64,000 bases of DNA from NCBI RefSeq assembly GCF_021917145.1, contig NC_061073.1:15849340-15913339 (forward strand). Reading direction: 5' to 3'. The translations under genes and the position numbers were made by a program. This DNA comes from Hypomesus transpacificus (Eukaryota > Chordata > Actinopteri > Osmeriformes > Osmeridae). The notes under the pieces were generated by a model, which saw only the letters and a list, made by a program, of their open reading frames with translations, was not told where the DNA came from and ran no database searches. Position 1 is the first letter of the stretch. Every line of letters starts with the position of its first letter. This document shows, piece by piece, positions 28,705-40,329 of this stretch.

Positions 28705-31700
28705 TCAGTCCTGGTCCTTGCCCCCGGGAACCTTGTTCTTACCACTCTCCTTCACCAGTGCCTTGAGCATGTCTGCCTCAGTGAATGAAATTCCTGAATC
28801 ATTTGGCAAATGTTGCTGACGGTCTGTTTGCTGAGGTGATCCGGATGTAGAGATAGTATTCGCATTATTGCTTAGACTTCCATTGGTGCCACTGTTAGTT
28901 GCTCGAGTGCTGTTGGTAACATTAGCAGGGTTACAAAAGTTTTGGTTCAAACCATTGCAGACGTTTGCCGTAGTACTGTTGGTGTTTATGGTGTTGATGC
29001 TGTTGTTGCTGTTGGTGGGATTTGGTGCTGGAGTGCGTGAGGGAGGGGTGAATGAGAAAACTCTTTCCCCTCCACCCCGTGCACTGAGGGGCCCTACTTG
29101 GGGCCCTGTCGAACCTTCAGTCGATGGTGGAGTGTCAAGCTTGAGGCACGGGGGCAAGGGTCGTCGAGACAGCAACCCCTGGGCCGGTCGGAGTTTTGAG
29201 ATGGGGCAGAGCTCCGGAGCAGGGTCAGGGAAGGAGAAGGCGGGGACACTGGGGACCTCCCCGTCCTCACTCAGCCAGGGGAAAGCAGAGGACGGTGGGA
29301 GATGGTGACCGGGTGTGTCTGGAGGCAGAAGCTGAGAGCCCGCGGCGGGTGGAACCAGAGAGCTGCAGCTGCGGTTCCAGTCGCCCTGGGGGCGGCGCGC
29401 CGGGCGGGGCCGGGGCACCGCGGGGGGCACGCAGTGTATGGGTGTTTGTGGGCAGCTGTAGAAACCAGGACGCTCATACAGAGGCATGGAGGAGAAGGCA
29501 TAGTCTGGATCCCTGTCCTGGCCCGGGGGCTGGCGGGCCTGGCTGAGGGTGGAGGGGACCTCCTGGTGCAGGTAAAGGGGGAAACGGCTAACTGGGGCTC
29601 CAGGGCGGCGACGTAGAAGAGAGACTCTGGAGGAAGTGGAGGCGCGAGGGAAGTTTGGGGACTGTACGCCCAGGAGCCGCCCCAGGCCTCCCAGCAGTGG
29701 GGTGGAGTAGTTGGCCTCCTCATGTTCCTTGATTTGCTCTAAGTTGGACTGAAACTCCATATCTTCTTTAGGCACACTGTTTAGAAGATGACATTGTGTT
29801 AACAGAGTCTGAAATGAGTGCAATTTGGAAGAGCAACAATTCATCGTATGTATGAATGAGACCCTCTCACCTGATGTCCAGAGCAGAGCCCATGAAGGAG
29901 GGCTTGCGGTGTTCAGCGCTGGCTGCAGTGTAAGGCGGCTGGGGCTCGGACTCGTTCCAGTACTTATCCCTCTCGATGTGGGGGACGCTGTCATACATCT
30001 CATCCACTGACAGCAGAGACACCTGGGAGAGTGGGCAGTAGGAGCAAGAGCACGTCTCAGTCCTGGTGGAATAGTCTAGATCTGAAATCAATTTGTGGAC
30101 CAGTTATGCGTATCGTCATATAAAATTAAGAATATCGAGGCTCAAACCTGTAAGTTGCGATCAACTAGCCAGTTAGTTTCAAAGTCATCATCATCTTCGC
30201 CAAATGGATTTATAAGTTGTTCCGCCACCTGAAAATGCCCGGTTATCAAGCACAAAACTTGCGTTGTTAATTATATCTTGTACTATTGTAGACCTATCAT
30301 GTATACTATTATTTAGTTACATTCACAATGTACCACGTACTGTACATGGCATACACAGTCCCGTCTTATCTCACCTTAAGCCAGCCAACATAGAAGAAGA
30401 ACTGCAGGAGGGTGAATATAGGGAAATAGAAGTCCAGGTCATGACCAGGGTAACCTTGACTTGGGTCCAGGAACTGACGGCCAATCAGACAAGCCAAAAA
30501 GAAACTATAGACGGCCACAGTCACCACCTAACGGAAAGAGACGACTCACAACTCGCCACTCAACATCGAATTCTTCTAGGGTAAGAAAATGTACTTGTAC
30601 TGTCTTGGTTTAACTACCTACGCTACGAATATCACTAACTGAGACTGAATGATAACCTGAGTGTAGACGAGGGGGAGACTGATCCAGTCATAACCGTACA
30701 ACTTCATACAACGGGTCCGCAAACTGTTCAGCTCCTGAGAGGAGAGAAGACATGCAACCATTTGTAATCGAAGGTCGTTCTCTTATCGGTTTGATCCCAC
30801 CCCAATCCCAGCACACGTCAATATTACTGTGAAGATAGAAGAGAGTGCCACGTCATTGTTGATGCGGCCCTCGGTCCGAGCCCTCAGAGCCAGGTTGACA
30901 AACCACATGCAGGGAACCCAGAACTTATTATGAGGAGACGGCAAATCCTCCAGTTGCCTCAGTTCCTCCGCTGTCATCAAGCCTGAGAGAGAGGAGAGAA
31001 ACACACCCATTAAAAGTGTTTATTCCGGTAGAGCTGTAACAACAGCCACTGAGAGCTCAGCTGTTAATCTCAGCTATTGCATCACTAAGTAACTCCAAGC
31101 ACAAAGAGTCAGGGCTCAGCTGCGCGTGAAACATTCTGTGTTCTAACAAGTATGTCTTTCCGTGGGGTCGAGCTACCGCAGGGTGTGGCGATGCGATGGA
31201 GCATACCTGCTTGCACCAGGTGCTCCATGGTGGGGAACCTTTTGTAGACAGCAGTGCTGACCGAGCGATAGATGAGCACACCGGAGAGGTTAGCGTAGCG
31301 CATGAGCGTGCGGCGCGTTAGCCTTGCAGTCTCATCAGTCCCACAGACATGGCCGCCCACCAATGCTGATAGGCGGTCTGGCCAGGGTACACTCTCAAAC
31401 TGGCCCCACCAGCGAGACACTACCAACGTCACATAGAACCCTGATGAACAAGACAGTCTCCTTTAAAGGAATGCAAACCCTACTGTAAGTGAGTTTACAG
31501 GTTAAAGCAAATCCGTTATTTGAAGATATCTTCTAAATGAACTTCATCCATGGAAAAGGACAATAGTACACATTAATTGTGTTTGTTGAGCTATAGGTTT
31601 CACTTGCCCTATTGATGCACTGTCAGAATGTTACAGCCTATCATGCTTGACTGCTTTATTGTCTCTTGGCCTCAACTGATCACAAGTGTTAGATGTCTAG

Positions 31701-32197
31701 CAAGTAGCTGTAATTGTTTGCTTAACTAAACAATGATTGAATGCAGTTTTTGAGAATTTGGGGGAAATTATTGACATTGACAAAAGTTATCCTGCAGAAA
31801 GTGACAACATGGTGACCACGGAAAAGGAAACAGACATCTCACCCAGTACGAAGGAGACAGGAATAAGCTCTGCATAGCGATCACAGTATATAGACAGCTT
31901 CTCAAACAGCCTCCTCTGGTCATCGCTCAACACAAACCTGAGAGAAACAGGGAGTTCTTACACATCAAATCAACTCATTAAGCCACCATATCAACTGCTA
32001 CCCTTCACCCCCCACAGATTCAATCAGTCCCAGAAGTCACTGCACCTGTAAAGGACACTGAAGGACGAGTACAGGACGATGAAGATGATCAGCTCCTTGT
32101 ACAGCAACTTGTAGATGCTACCCTTCCACCGCAGAAGCAGAGCGGAGAATGTTCCAAGACGAGCGTCAGCAACCGTGCGTGAGTAGGTCACTGTCAT
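28705..32197 (-). CDS. best1: Bestrophin-1, 9 coding exons, complete, long C-terminal tail
   Basis: Ca2+-activated chloride channel, a homopentamer of the plasma membrane (basolateral in retinal pigment epithelium). Exons: 32046-32197, 31843-31937, 31207-31440, 30828-30982, 30657-30734, 30375-30527, 30148-30228, 29871-30022, 28705-29776; about 723 residues (human 585). It starts [15 protein letters not shown] as in the family. The calcium clasp EDDDD is at 300-304, the same numbering as human. The pore/helix segments and the [20 protein letters not shown] regulatory stretch are intact. The last exon alone encodes 356 residues: proline-rich, then an Asn/Ser/Thr-rich low-complexity stretch (about 28870-29020), ending [16 protein letters not shown]. 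It lies head-to-head with rab3il1 and tail-to-tail with fth1, as in other vertebrates. The tail shares only short motifs ([11 protein letters not shown]) with mammals. Confidence 0.94.
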
Positions 32198-33747
32198 CGC
32201 TGCTCCTCACTGGCCAGACGGGCTGGCCTCGGCCCGCATGTAGAAAGCCCCCTGATCCGGAGGTCAAGACCATAGGACTAATTTGGTCACATGTCTAAAA
32301 GACTAACATGAATTAACAGGACAGTTTGTTATTTTTTATATCCACCCCGCTGGCTGTATAATACATAGATAGCTAAGAGCAGAGAGGCAGGTATGACTAG
32401 CGCTGAAAGAGTTACGAGAGGGTTAGAGAGGTGGAGAGCAATTTCCTACTCAAATTCATTTGTGCTATAAATAACTCTCAATTTCTTAACTCTCAGTTCA
32501 CCGACCCAACATATCCCAGACTCAGTACATATACATCAGTGACAGCCCATTCAATTCCAAATAAGAAGCGGGTGGTTCATTGTTATACTCACATTGCCTT
32601 CTGAGTTGTGTGGTGGAAGGCTCGGGAGAGAATGGAGAAGGAAAAGAAAAGTAGGGGAGGAAAAGAGAAGGAGAATCCTACAACTCTGGTCACTTGATGT
32701 GGTAATCTGTTTCTGCAACAAAGCTGCATTGTAAGGCCGAGTCCCAGCTAATCTGAACAAATCTGCACAACATAATACCCACATAAAAAAAAACCTGATG
32801 GCGATACGATTTCTAACAGGTAACAGTGTATTTCAGAGTTAGATTAAGTCTATCCTATGCCAGTCCCTACATCCCATCGTCCCTGTTCTTTATTTTTCAT
32901 CTTGTCCATCTTTCACACACACGTAACATACTCCTACTTTCACTCCTATCAATAAAACACTGAACGTTAGACATTGACGTTATGCTTCAAAAGTAACCCA
33001 TTTTGACTCAAAATAACTTGGCGAAAGGGGTGGTCCCTATGCCTGTCTGAGCACATAAATAAAAACCTTTTTGAGGTCTGGCCTCAATATCGCCATCTGG
33101 TGGAATAAATGTTAAACTACGGTTGAGATGTTGGAGTGCAGGTGTCAGTGATTAACCACCTATTGAATGACCAACAAAGCAAAACGGAAAGAAGGGCGAA
33201 GTTCGGACACCACTCGATTAGACGACAACATCTCGCTAATTACTTTACGGTCACTTTTCAGGCTGGTATCTTGAAGATACGGCTATGAAGTTGGGATCAT
33301 GCAGGGTAAGTTTTATTACTTAGTTAATCAATCCATTCACAATAAATACGTCAGCTTAGTAACCTTGTCAATAACCTTTTCTCAACACATAGGGTCCAGG
33401 CTACACAAGTTTAGGATTATAAATCCACCATATGGGCCACGTGAAAGGCATATTTGTAGTTTTTAGTCACTGGGCAGTGCACCTGTCACAAGTTTTGTGG
33501 TTTAGCATTGATTTAAAATACTGCGAATGGTTAGATGATTTTCTCTGTGACTGGGTAACCGTTGCATTGGATGAATAGCCCATTGCGGCTGCCATAATAT
33601 GTAGTTTGACACTTACAGCTGAATAATTGTTTTGTGTTTGCAGTTTGGTATGTTGGGAAAAGGCTGAATTTAAGCAAACGGCTTATCAAGATTTTCGACG
33701 TCAGCAGATGAAAGAACCAAACTAAATGCTTCAACTGAATTTGTCAA
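32198..33747. other. Divergent best1/rab3il1 promoter region
   Basis: About 1.5 kb between two start codons on opposite strands. On the plus side a non-coding exon probably ends at 33305 (ATGCAGG|GTAAGT) and a second begins at 33644 after TTTTGTGTTTGCAG. If spliced, a 22-codon upstream ORF (MQVWYVGKRLN...) would precede the rab3il1 start. No transposon or RNA gene was recognised. Confidence 0.45.
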
Positions 33748-36700
33748 ATGGATGCTTTTGAGGGACTTCACCGTGTCCAGCTGTCCTCTTCTCACTCGCC
33801 TCCAGTATCAACTGGCCCAGGATATGAGGTCCTAATCGGCCAGTCTGGGATTGCAGTGTATTCCTCTTCTACTTTCTTTGGTAAACCAGGTGCAGTGGGG
33901 CAACGAGGACCTAAATATAGGTCAACCAGAGAGGCTGAGAGGGAGAGGTGTGCTGTAGGAAGGTGAGATGAATTTGAACTTTGCATGTGTTCATTACGGT
34001 CCGTATTGGTTATCCCCTAGGCTATAAAGTTTAAAGTATTTTTCGGTAGATTTGGTAAATCATCAACTATACAGATAAAGAGTCAAGACACGTATGTTAC
34101 GATGGAACAGTTAGCTTGGCATCCGGATTGTGGATTGCACAGAGTGCGCGAGCTATTGTGCGAACTGCCATTCCCTTTTTGCATGGGTGGCGATGTGCTA
34201 TCATGTGACCCGTGGCATATTGACGACACAATTTGTCTTTTCATTATTGGAACGAAAAGGAATCGTAGATCGCAGCGCATTTCAAACAAACATAGACTAA
34301 TCTAGCTATTCAAGGCTAAAAAACAACTTTATCTGTCTTGTTGGCGAGATCGGATACGTTGTGATACGGTAGCGAATCTTCGTGAACATTCCGTCTTGAT
34401 AATTTGCAACATCGGTCCTTGAGGGAGGCAAGTTTATTTAGTGAAACAATATCACAGTAAAGATTCGTTACTGTAACAATGCATGGAATTTAAAGGAATA
34501 TTTAAATGGATGTCATCACCGCGTTGGAAGTAGCCTAAATCTGTCCGACAATCCGACCGAAGGGTAAGGGCGGATAGGACAGGACATCCCGTGAAATGTT
34601 GCTTGCCAAAGCAAAGGGAAAGTTATGTAAAGTTATGTTCGTCCTTGCATTTGTTATGCTAGATTTCGCACAGCTTTACGTGCGTTTGCGTTGAAGTGAT
34701 GTGAATAAAAATGTTTGTTTGCCGCTTTTGTCAACATTAACACACTAGAACATTTAGACAGGACTAAGTTGTAGGCCAAAGGTAAATAAAGCATCGTTAC
34801 AATGAGATGCAATGAAACAACAAACTATGTATTCCGTCGGGTTTTGAGTAACAAAGTTACCAAAGTAGGCTATTAAATGAGTAAGTGTAACCATCGTTAA
34901 ATGTCGGAATTTACGCTCATTCTGGAACATCTAAAGGATGTCATTTTCTTGTCTTCTGAAGATTGGTAGACCTGGAGCCAGAACCGGGGCCCAGAGCAGA
35001 AGGTGGCGGGCAGACTAAGCCCATGCCTGTGGAACAGGAAACCCGGGGAAGGGAGAACGACATCTCCCGCCTCAGAAGTTCCTCCATAGAGATCCGAGAG
35101 AAGGGCTCAGAGATCCTGAAGGAACAGCTGGATACTGCACAGAAGGTACTATTCACTCTCACTGTTTTCTGCCTCTTTCTTTCTTTCTTTCTCTATCTAT
35201 CTCCCTAACCTGACCCCACACCCTCTCATAGTCACGAGTCATACCCCAATATACAGTAAGAATAGTTTGACACAACAATGTGTGACCTAGAAAGGAGACA
35301 ATGCATTTTCCTCAGAGTAGGAAGAAGACCTTTTCACCTACTGACCCAGCTCTCCACTGTCCTCTCCCAGGAACTCAAGCTGAAGGACAAGGAGTGTGAA
35401 CGATTGTCTCAGATCAGGAATCAGCTTGAGCAGGAGTTGGAGGAGCTCACTGCCAGCCTGTTTGAGGTAGGTGGTCGTGACATTGAGCTAGACAGATCTT
35501 TTGGAAAATTGTACCAGTTCACTCCATTTTCTTCCATACCGTACATCTTCCTTTGCTTACGTCTGTTAACACAGGAGGCTCACAAAATGGTGCGTGAAGC
35601 CAATGTCAAACAAGCAGGAGCAGAGAAACAGCTGAAGGAGGCTCAGGGCAAAGTATAAATCTCTGGTTCTCTCTACGACTGACTAATGTTCTCAACACTC
35701 TTAATTTCCCCCCCAAGGTCTGTAACTACCTTTCCGCTTGTGCTTGACCCTGTAGATTGACGTCCTTCAGGCTGAAGTGACAGCTCTAAAGACTCTGGTG
35801 CTGACCTCCACTCCATCCTCCCCAAACCGGCAGCTCCACCCCCAGCTGCTCTCCCCCAGCACAAGAGGGGCCCTCAGACACACGCGCAATAAGAGCGCCA
35901 GCGGCGCCCTGCCGTCCACGCCAGGTCATGTGGACTCTGCCTCTGTCCCCCAGCTAGCGGCCATCAAGGAGGATAAAGAGGTTTGTTGCTGGAGCCATGT
36001 GTGGTATTGCGTGGACAACAGTCTTCTATCTTTCTTGCTTTTCCTCAATCACATGCTCACAAACGGGAAGTGTTCACCACAGACGTTTACTTGTCTGACA
36101 AGCTGTTGCTGCTACTTCCTGCAATGCCGCCTGTATTAATAATTTTTCCTTTCTACTACTCTCTACTTTGTTTTCAACGCCTCGCTGTGTTCCAAGTTCC
36201 TCTTTTTGGAAATAATGACTCCTGCACTTGTTGTAACTTGTTTTCCTGTTCACCAGCTGGTTGTCTCTCACCACCCTGCTTTTCCGATCTCGATTCTTCA
36301 TCTGCCTGTCTCTCTGTCTGTCTCTCAGCCCTCTGTTCCTGCGCTTCTGTCTCTGATTCTATGTCTGGTACCTGGCCATTCTGCCAGTGTGACATATGAG
36401 CCTTACTGGCAGGGGGAGGGGCCAAGAGTACACACCCGACAGGTAACCACGCCCCCCCGACCAGGCTGCCTGTTATATTCTATAGCTGCTCACACATGGC
36501 GATAGAGATGTTTGGATTTGAGGACTCTTTAGTTGAGCTGTTAAACCATTCATGTTGTGTGATGTGAAGGGGTCTGTCATGGCAGAGTAGGATGCAGAGC
36601 TAGTGTGGTTGAGATGCCCGTTGTTGTTTGAGTGAGTGAGTGTGTGTCGTGCCGTGTCTCCTCAGATGGACTCGGTTCTCTTTGCAGAGTTCCTAGCGTG

Positions 36701-38099
36701 GCGGGAGCGGCCCTGTCTCGAACGCTCCTCTGCCTTCCTCGGTCGGGTCTACAGGGAGGACATCGGCCCCTGTCTCTCCTTCACTCGGTCTGAGGTCAGT
36801 TACCTGTGTGTGTGTGTGTGTGTCTTCTGTGGGTGTGTGTGTGTCCACAAATAATGGGAGCCCCTTAAAAACCCTCCTGTTTTTAGTTTGTTGTTTTGTT
36901 GGGGGAACTCAACAAATGTGAATGTTTTATGGATGAGACTTCTCCCCTACAGCTGTCACAGTCGGTGCAGAGTGCAGTGGAGAACAATTCCTTGACTATC
37001 GAGCCGGTGGCCATTTCAGCCCTGCCAATGGTCAAAGCTTCCGCCATCGAATGTGGAGGGCCTAAGTCAGTTAATCGCACATCACCTCTCGGTCACTCAG
37101 TCTTTTGACTTCACAGCCAATTCAAGCGTAGATGAATGCTCTCAAAAGAAATTCCCACTTTAAACTGATTTCTGTCACAAGGAGCTCCATCTAGTGTGAT
37201 TTGAATCAGGGGACAAATGATTTTACACAACTTCATGCATTCTGATCACATTATGATTTGAAATTCTTTTCCAGTGGTTTCAGAGCAGCGGTAGAAACGT
37301 AAGTGACAAAGGAGCAAATCTAACGAGTCACCTTTTCAATTAACCAATGAACAGGACAGGATTGTGTCTGACCTGCTTCTACTAACAACCTTAACAACTT
37401 TGCTTGCTTGGGTTGTTGTTGGCAAATTCAACTTGCAAATCCCATCTAGCAGGCATCGACCAAAGCTTATCATATATTAAGGAAATGACCGTCCTTTTGC
37501 ACAAGCAGTGTAACTAATACATGGCCAGCACCCCATTCTCTCTGGGGGAAAAAATCATATTGAGCAACCTTGCTTTTAGTGTTTCTCCTTGTTTAGTCAC
37601 ACCGCTGTTACTCTACCTCACAGGAAGTGTGCACTAAGTGGCATGTCCCGGCCCTGCTGTCATCGCATCAAACTCGGTGACAAAGAAAGTTACTACTACA
37701 TCTCTCCATCCAGCCGAGCGAGGGTACACTGCAGCTATCTCTCGTTCCAGTCTGTAGATGCCATGACAACTAGACTAAACCCTTTCACCATTTTGAATTT
37801 ATTCTTTGTCATGTTCCCTCTCACGTCACCTTTCCAGATAACAGCTGTGTGTAACTTCTTCACCTATATCCGCTACATTCAGCAAGGACTGGTCAGACAT
37901 GATGGTAAGATTGAGAAGATATGTAAAAGCTGTTTGTTGGACTTTTATCCAAGCTTTGCTCAGGGGATGGTCATGCTTGCTGACTAATATGTTGTGTCTC
38001 TTCCCCTTATCAGCGGAGCCGATGTTTTGGGAAGTAATGCGTCTGCGCAGGGAGATGACTGTGGCCAAGTTGGGATTCTTCCTTACAGACCAGGGATAA
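33748..38099 (+). CDS. rab3il1: RAB3A-interacting protein-like 1 (Rabin3-like, GRAB), 10 coding exons, complete
   Basis: Sec2-type guanine nucleotide exchange factor for Rab8/Rab3 in secretory vesicle and ciliary traffic. Exons: 33748-33962, 34962-35145, 35371-35466, 35575-35652, 35756-35980, 36666-36794, 36953-37065, 37624-37723, 37838-37904, 38014-38099; 430 residues (human about 380). The Sec2 coiled coil runs from about residue 110 ([20 protein letters not shown]) through [20 protein letters not shown] to about 205. The C-terminal domain contains [17 protein letters not shown], the cysteine/histidine cluster [18 protein letters not shown], and [23 protein letters not shown] and position next to best1 favour RAB3IL1 over its paralogue RAB3IP. 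The N-terminus ([12 protein letters not shown]) resembles RAB3IP and is the least certain part; the ATG is the first in an exon with a phase-matched donor. A candidate cassette exon lies between exons 5 and 6. Confidence 0.92.
36329..36442 (+). other. Candidate cassette exon of rab3il1
   Basis: A 114-bp open segment (38 codons, phase 0 at both ends) bounded by TGTCTCTCAG and CAG|GTAACC. It reads through [20 protein letters not shown]. It would insert between TAIKEDKE-type exon 5 and MDSVLF exon 6 without shifting the frame. The splice signals are good, but I recall no matching segment in mammalian proteins. Confidence 0.35.
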
Positions 38100-39682
38100 A
38101 AATTGGAACACAGAGACAGAACAATCTTAGTCACAAGCACAGAACCAGAGCAAGAAGACACATGGATTCCAGATAACAACACTCGCATAAATAGATCTAG
38201 CTTAGGTCACCATATTTACATACATTTACCTTTATTTGGATTCATGTAAAGTTAGAGCCCTTAAATATTGGTAAGTAAGTATTTGTGGAACAAACAAGGA
38301 AAGTGGAAAATGCTACAGCTATGCATAGAATTTTTTTATTTTTTTTTATCAACCAGCACTCTATCAAAGAAATATCATTTTAGCATCTGAGCTCCCATAG
38401 CACACTAAAGAAAACCAAAACGTTAGTCATTAGAAAGTTAAGAAGTCTTATGTCTTCACCACTGTAGCAGTGCTCACAGATAACGTGGAGGTCAGTTAAC
38501 ATGGCCTTGTATTGATACTGAAATCACTTAATGTAACTGACAGAAGTGAAACTAAAATAGTCTTAGGAAGAATAGAATTGATTGTGGTTGAAGGTTAAAA
38601 GTTTTGACATTGCTTTTTTTATCTGAGAAGAATCTTGTTATATTTTATGTATGAGTATCTTTAGTCAGCATAGATCAATTATACACTCCACATACACAGG
38701 ATTGTATCGTTCAAATGTTCAAACAGATGCCACAAATATGTATTAGTATGCTAGGAGGCCATACATCCGTCAGTCTGCACTCCTGAAGTGTTGCCATACA
38801 GGAGACCTGATTCCGATGCAGCATAGCCTTATGGTTTACGTTCTTGCACTATAGTTAAGATATCTTCCCAGAACCATATATGCTTTGAGAATAGAGTTTG
38901 CCCTTGGTCGGGTTCTCAGCAGAAGCAGCATGTTTGCCTGCTCAGCAAGTCAAACGCACCTGATGACAGATCATTACAGTAGGTAATGTCCAACACAATA
39001 CACAGTATGCAAGTACAGCTTGAATATTCCAGTTCGAACATGAAACGGCTTTAATTGTTTGTAATATGCGCCCTTTTGCAGTTGTAGTTCTTTAAAATGT
39101 GCCCCTGCTCTTTTTGTGTATAAGCCATATGTGACCAAGTGATGCATGAATACATAGCCATATGTACAGTAGTGGGTACAAGTCATATTACCTCAGTGTG
39201 TCTTTGATTTGAGCTACCTTTGCATGAAGAATACTGAACGTGAAACCAAGTGCAATAATGGTTTCCTTGCCTTCATATACAATCAAGTTGTCATTTCAGT
39301 ATAAAGGCAAATATATATTTAAGTTGTCATTGCAATATAGAAGCAGCAAGTATATATTCAGTTATCTTGCTATCTCACTCCATTAGAAGAAATAGACAAT
39401 AAATATTTGGCCACAACAACCTATTGTGTACTGTGTCTGATTAAAGGTTGGGTTTTGTGGGTGTGACAGGAAAGTCACAGAGACAAACCTGTGGAGGGTA
39501 TTTGTTCTCACAGTAATGGGAGAGGCTTTGTCAAATGACAAACTGTGAGCCAAACAAGCTAGGCAAATACCTCCAGATGATTCAGCATGAACAGCAGCTC
39601 AGAAATCTTAACACGAAAGCTTACCAGTAGAACCGGAAGAGCCAAGAGATTTACTTCATCTTGGGACAGGTGACTGATCAGG
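38100..39682. other. 3' UTR of rab3il1
   Basis: AT-rich, non-coding; AATAAA at 39398-39403 fits as polyadenylation signal about 1.3 kb after the stop. Confidence 0.55.
39398..39403 (+). terminator. Probable rab3il1 polyadenylation signal
   Basis: AATAAA on the coding strand in an AT-rich 3' region, with no earlier canonical hexamer noted. Confidence 0.55.
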
Positions 39683-39868
39683 GGGTCAGATGGCTGAGCG
39701 GTTAGGGAATCAGGCTATTAATCAGAAGGTTGCTGGTTCGATTCCCTGCCTCGTCAAACAACGTTGTGTCCTTAGGCAAAGCACTTCACCCTACTTGCCT
39801 CGGGGGGAATGTCCCTGTACTTACTGTAAGTCGCTCTGGATAAGAGCGTCTGCTAAATGACTAAATGT
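39683..39868 (+). mobile_element. tRNA-derived SINE, copy 5
   Basis: Well preserved: A box TGGCTGAGCGGTT, B box GGTTCGATTCC, ACTTCACCCTACTTGCCTCG, and tail TGCTAAATGACTAAATG. Intergenic between the convergent rab3il1 and tpo. Confidence 0.93.
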
Positions 39869-40329
39869 GATCAGGATTAAGGTCATCACCAGGAACTGCT
39901 TGGATACCTTAATACAAAAAGCTTAACATGACTGCCACGCCCACAGTTGCTTAACAGGTTTATGGGAGGAAATATGGCACTCAGATCCAACATACCAAGA
40001 ATACCTCAGTGAGAATGGCATTATGGTCAGCAAAGCTGTCGAAGGATTTGACAAGTGTTCCAGATCCTTATACTTAGGTCCAAGTTTGTTAATTTTTATG
40101 AAGTTAGCCTACTAGTACTACTCACAATGCCCTTGTAAACAGCAGTGTAGTAATCAGAATAACACAGCCAAGGATGATGTAGCATGTACAATATATTTTT
40201 TTTAATGAGTGCACACATACATGACATTAAATGAGTACACATTTTTCATGGTGGCCCTAAACTGTTAAAAGTAATATACAAAATATAATATCAAATTTGT
40301 ATGGTAAAAAGTTAATCATACAGGTTAGG
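39869..40329. other. Intergenic and tpo 3' UTR
   Basis: AT-rich; TTTAAT at 40201 (ATTAAA on the minus strand) could be the tpo polyadenylation signal. No other feature. Confidence 0.45.

Noticed and set aside
28868-29546. Plus-strand frames of 104-146 codons
   Set aside because: Antisense shadows of the large GC-rich last exon of best1; no splice signals of their own.
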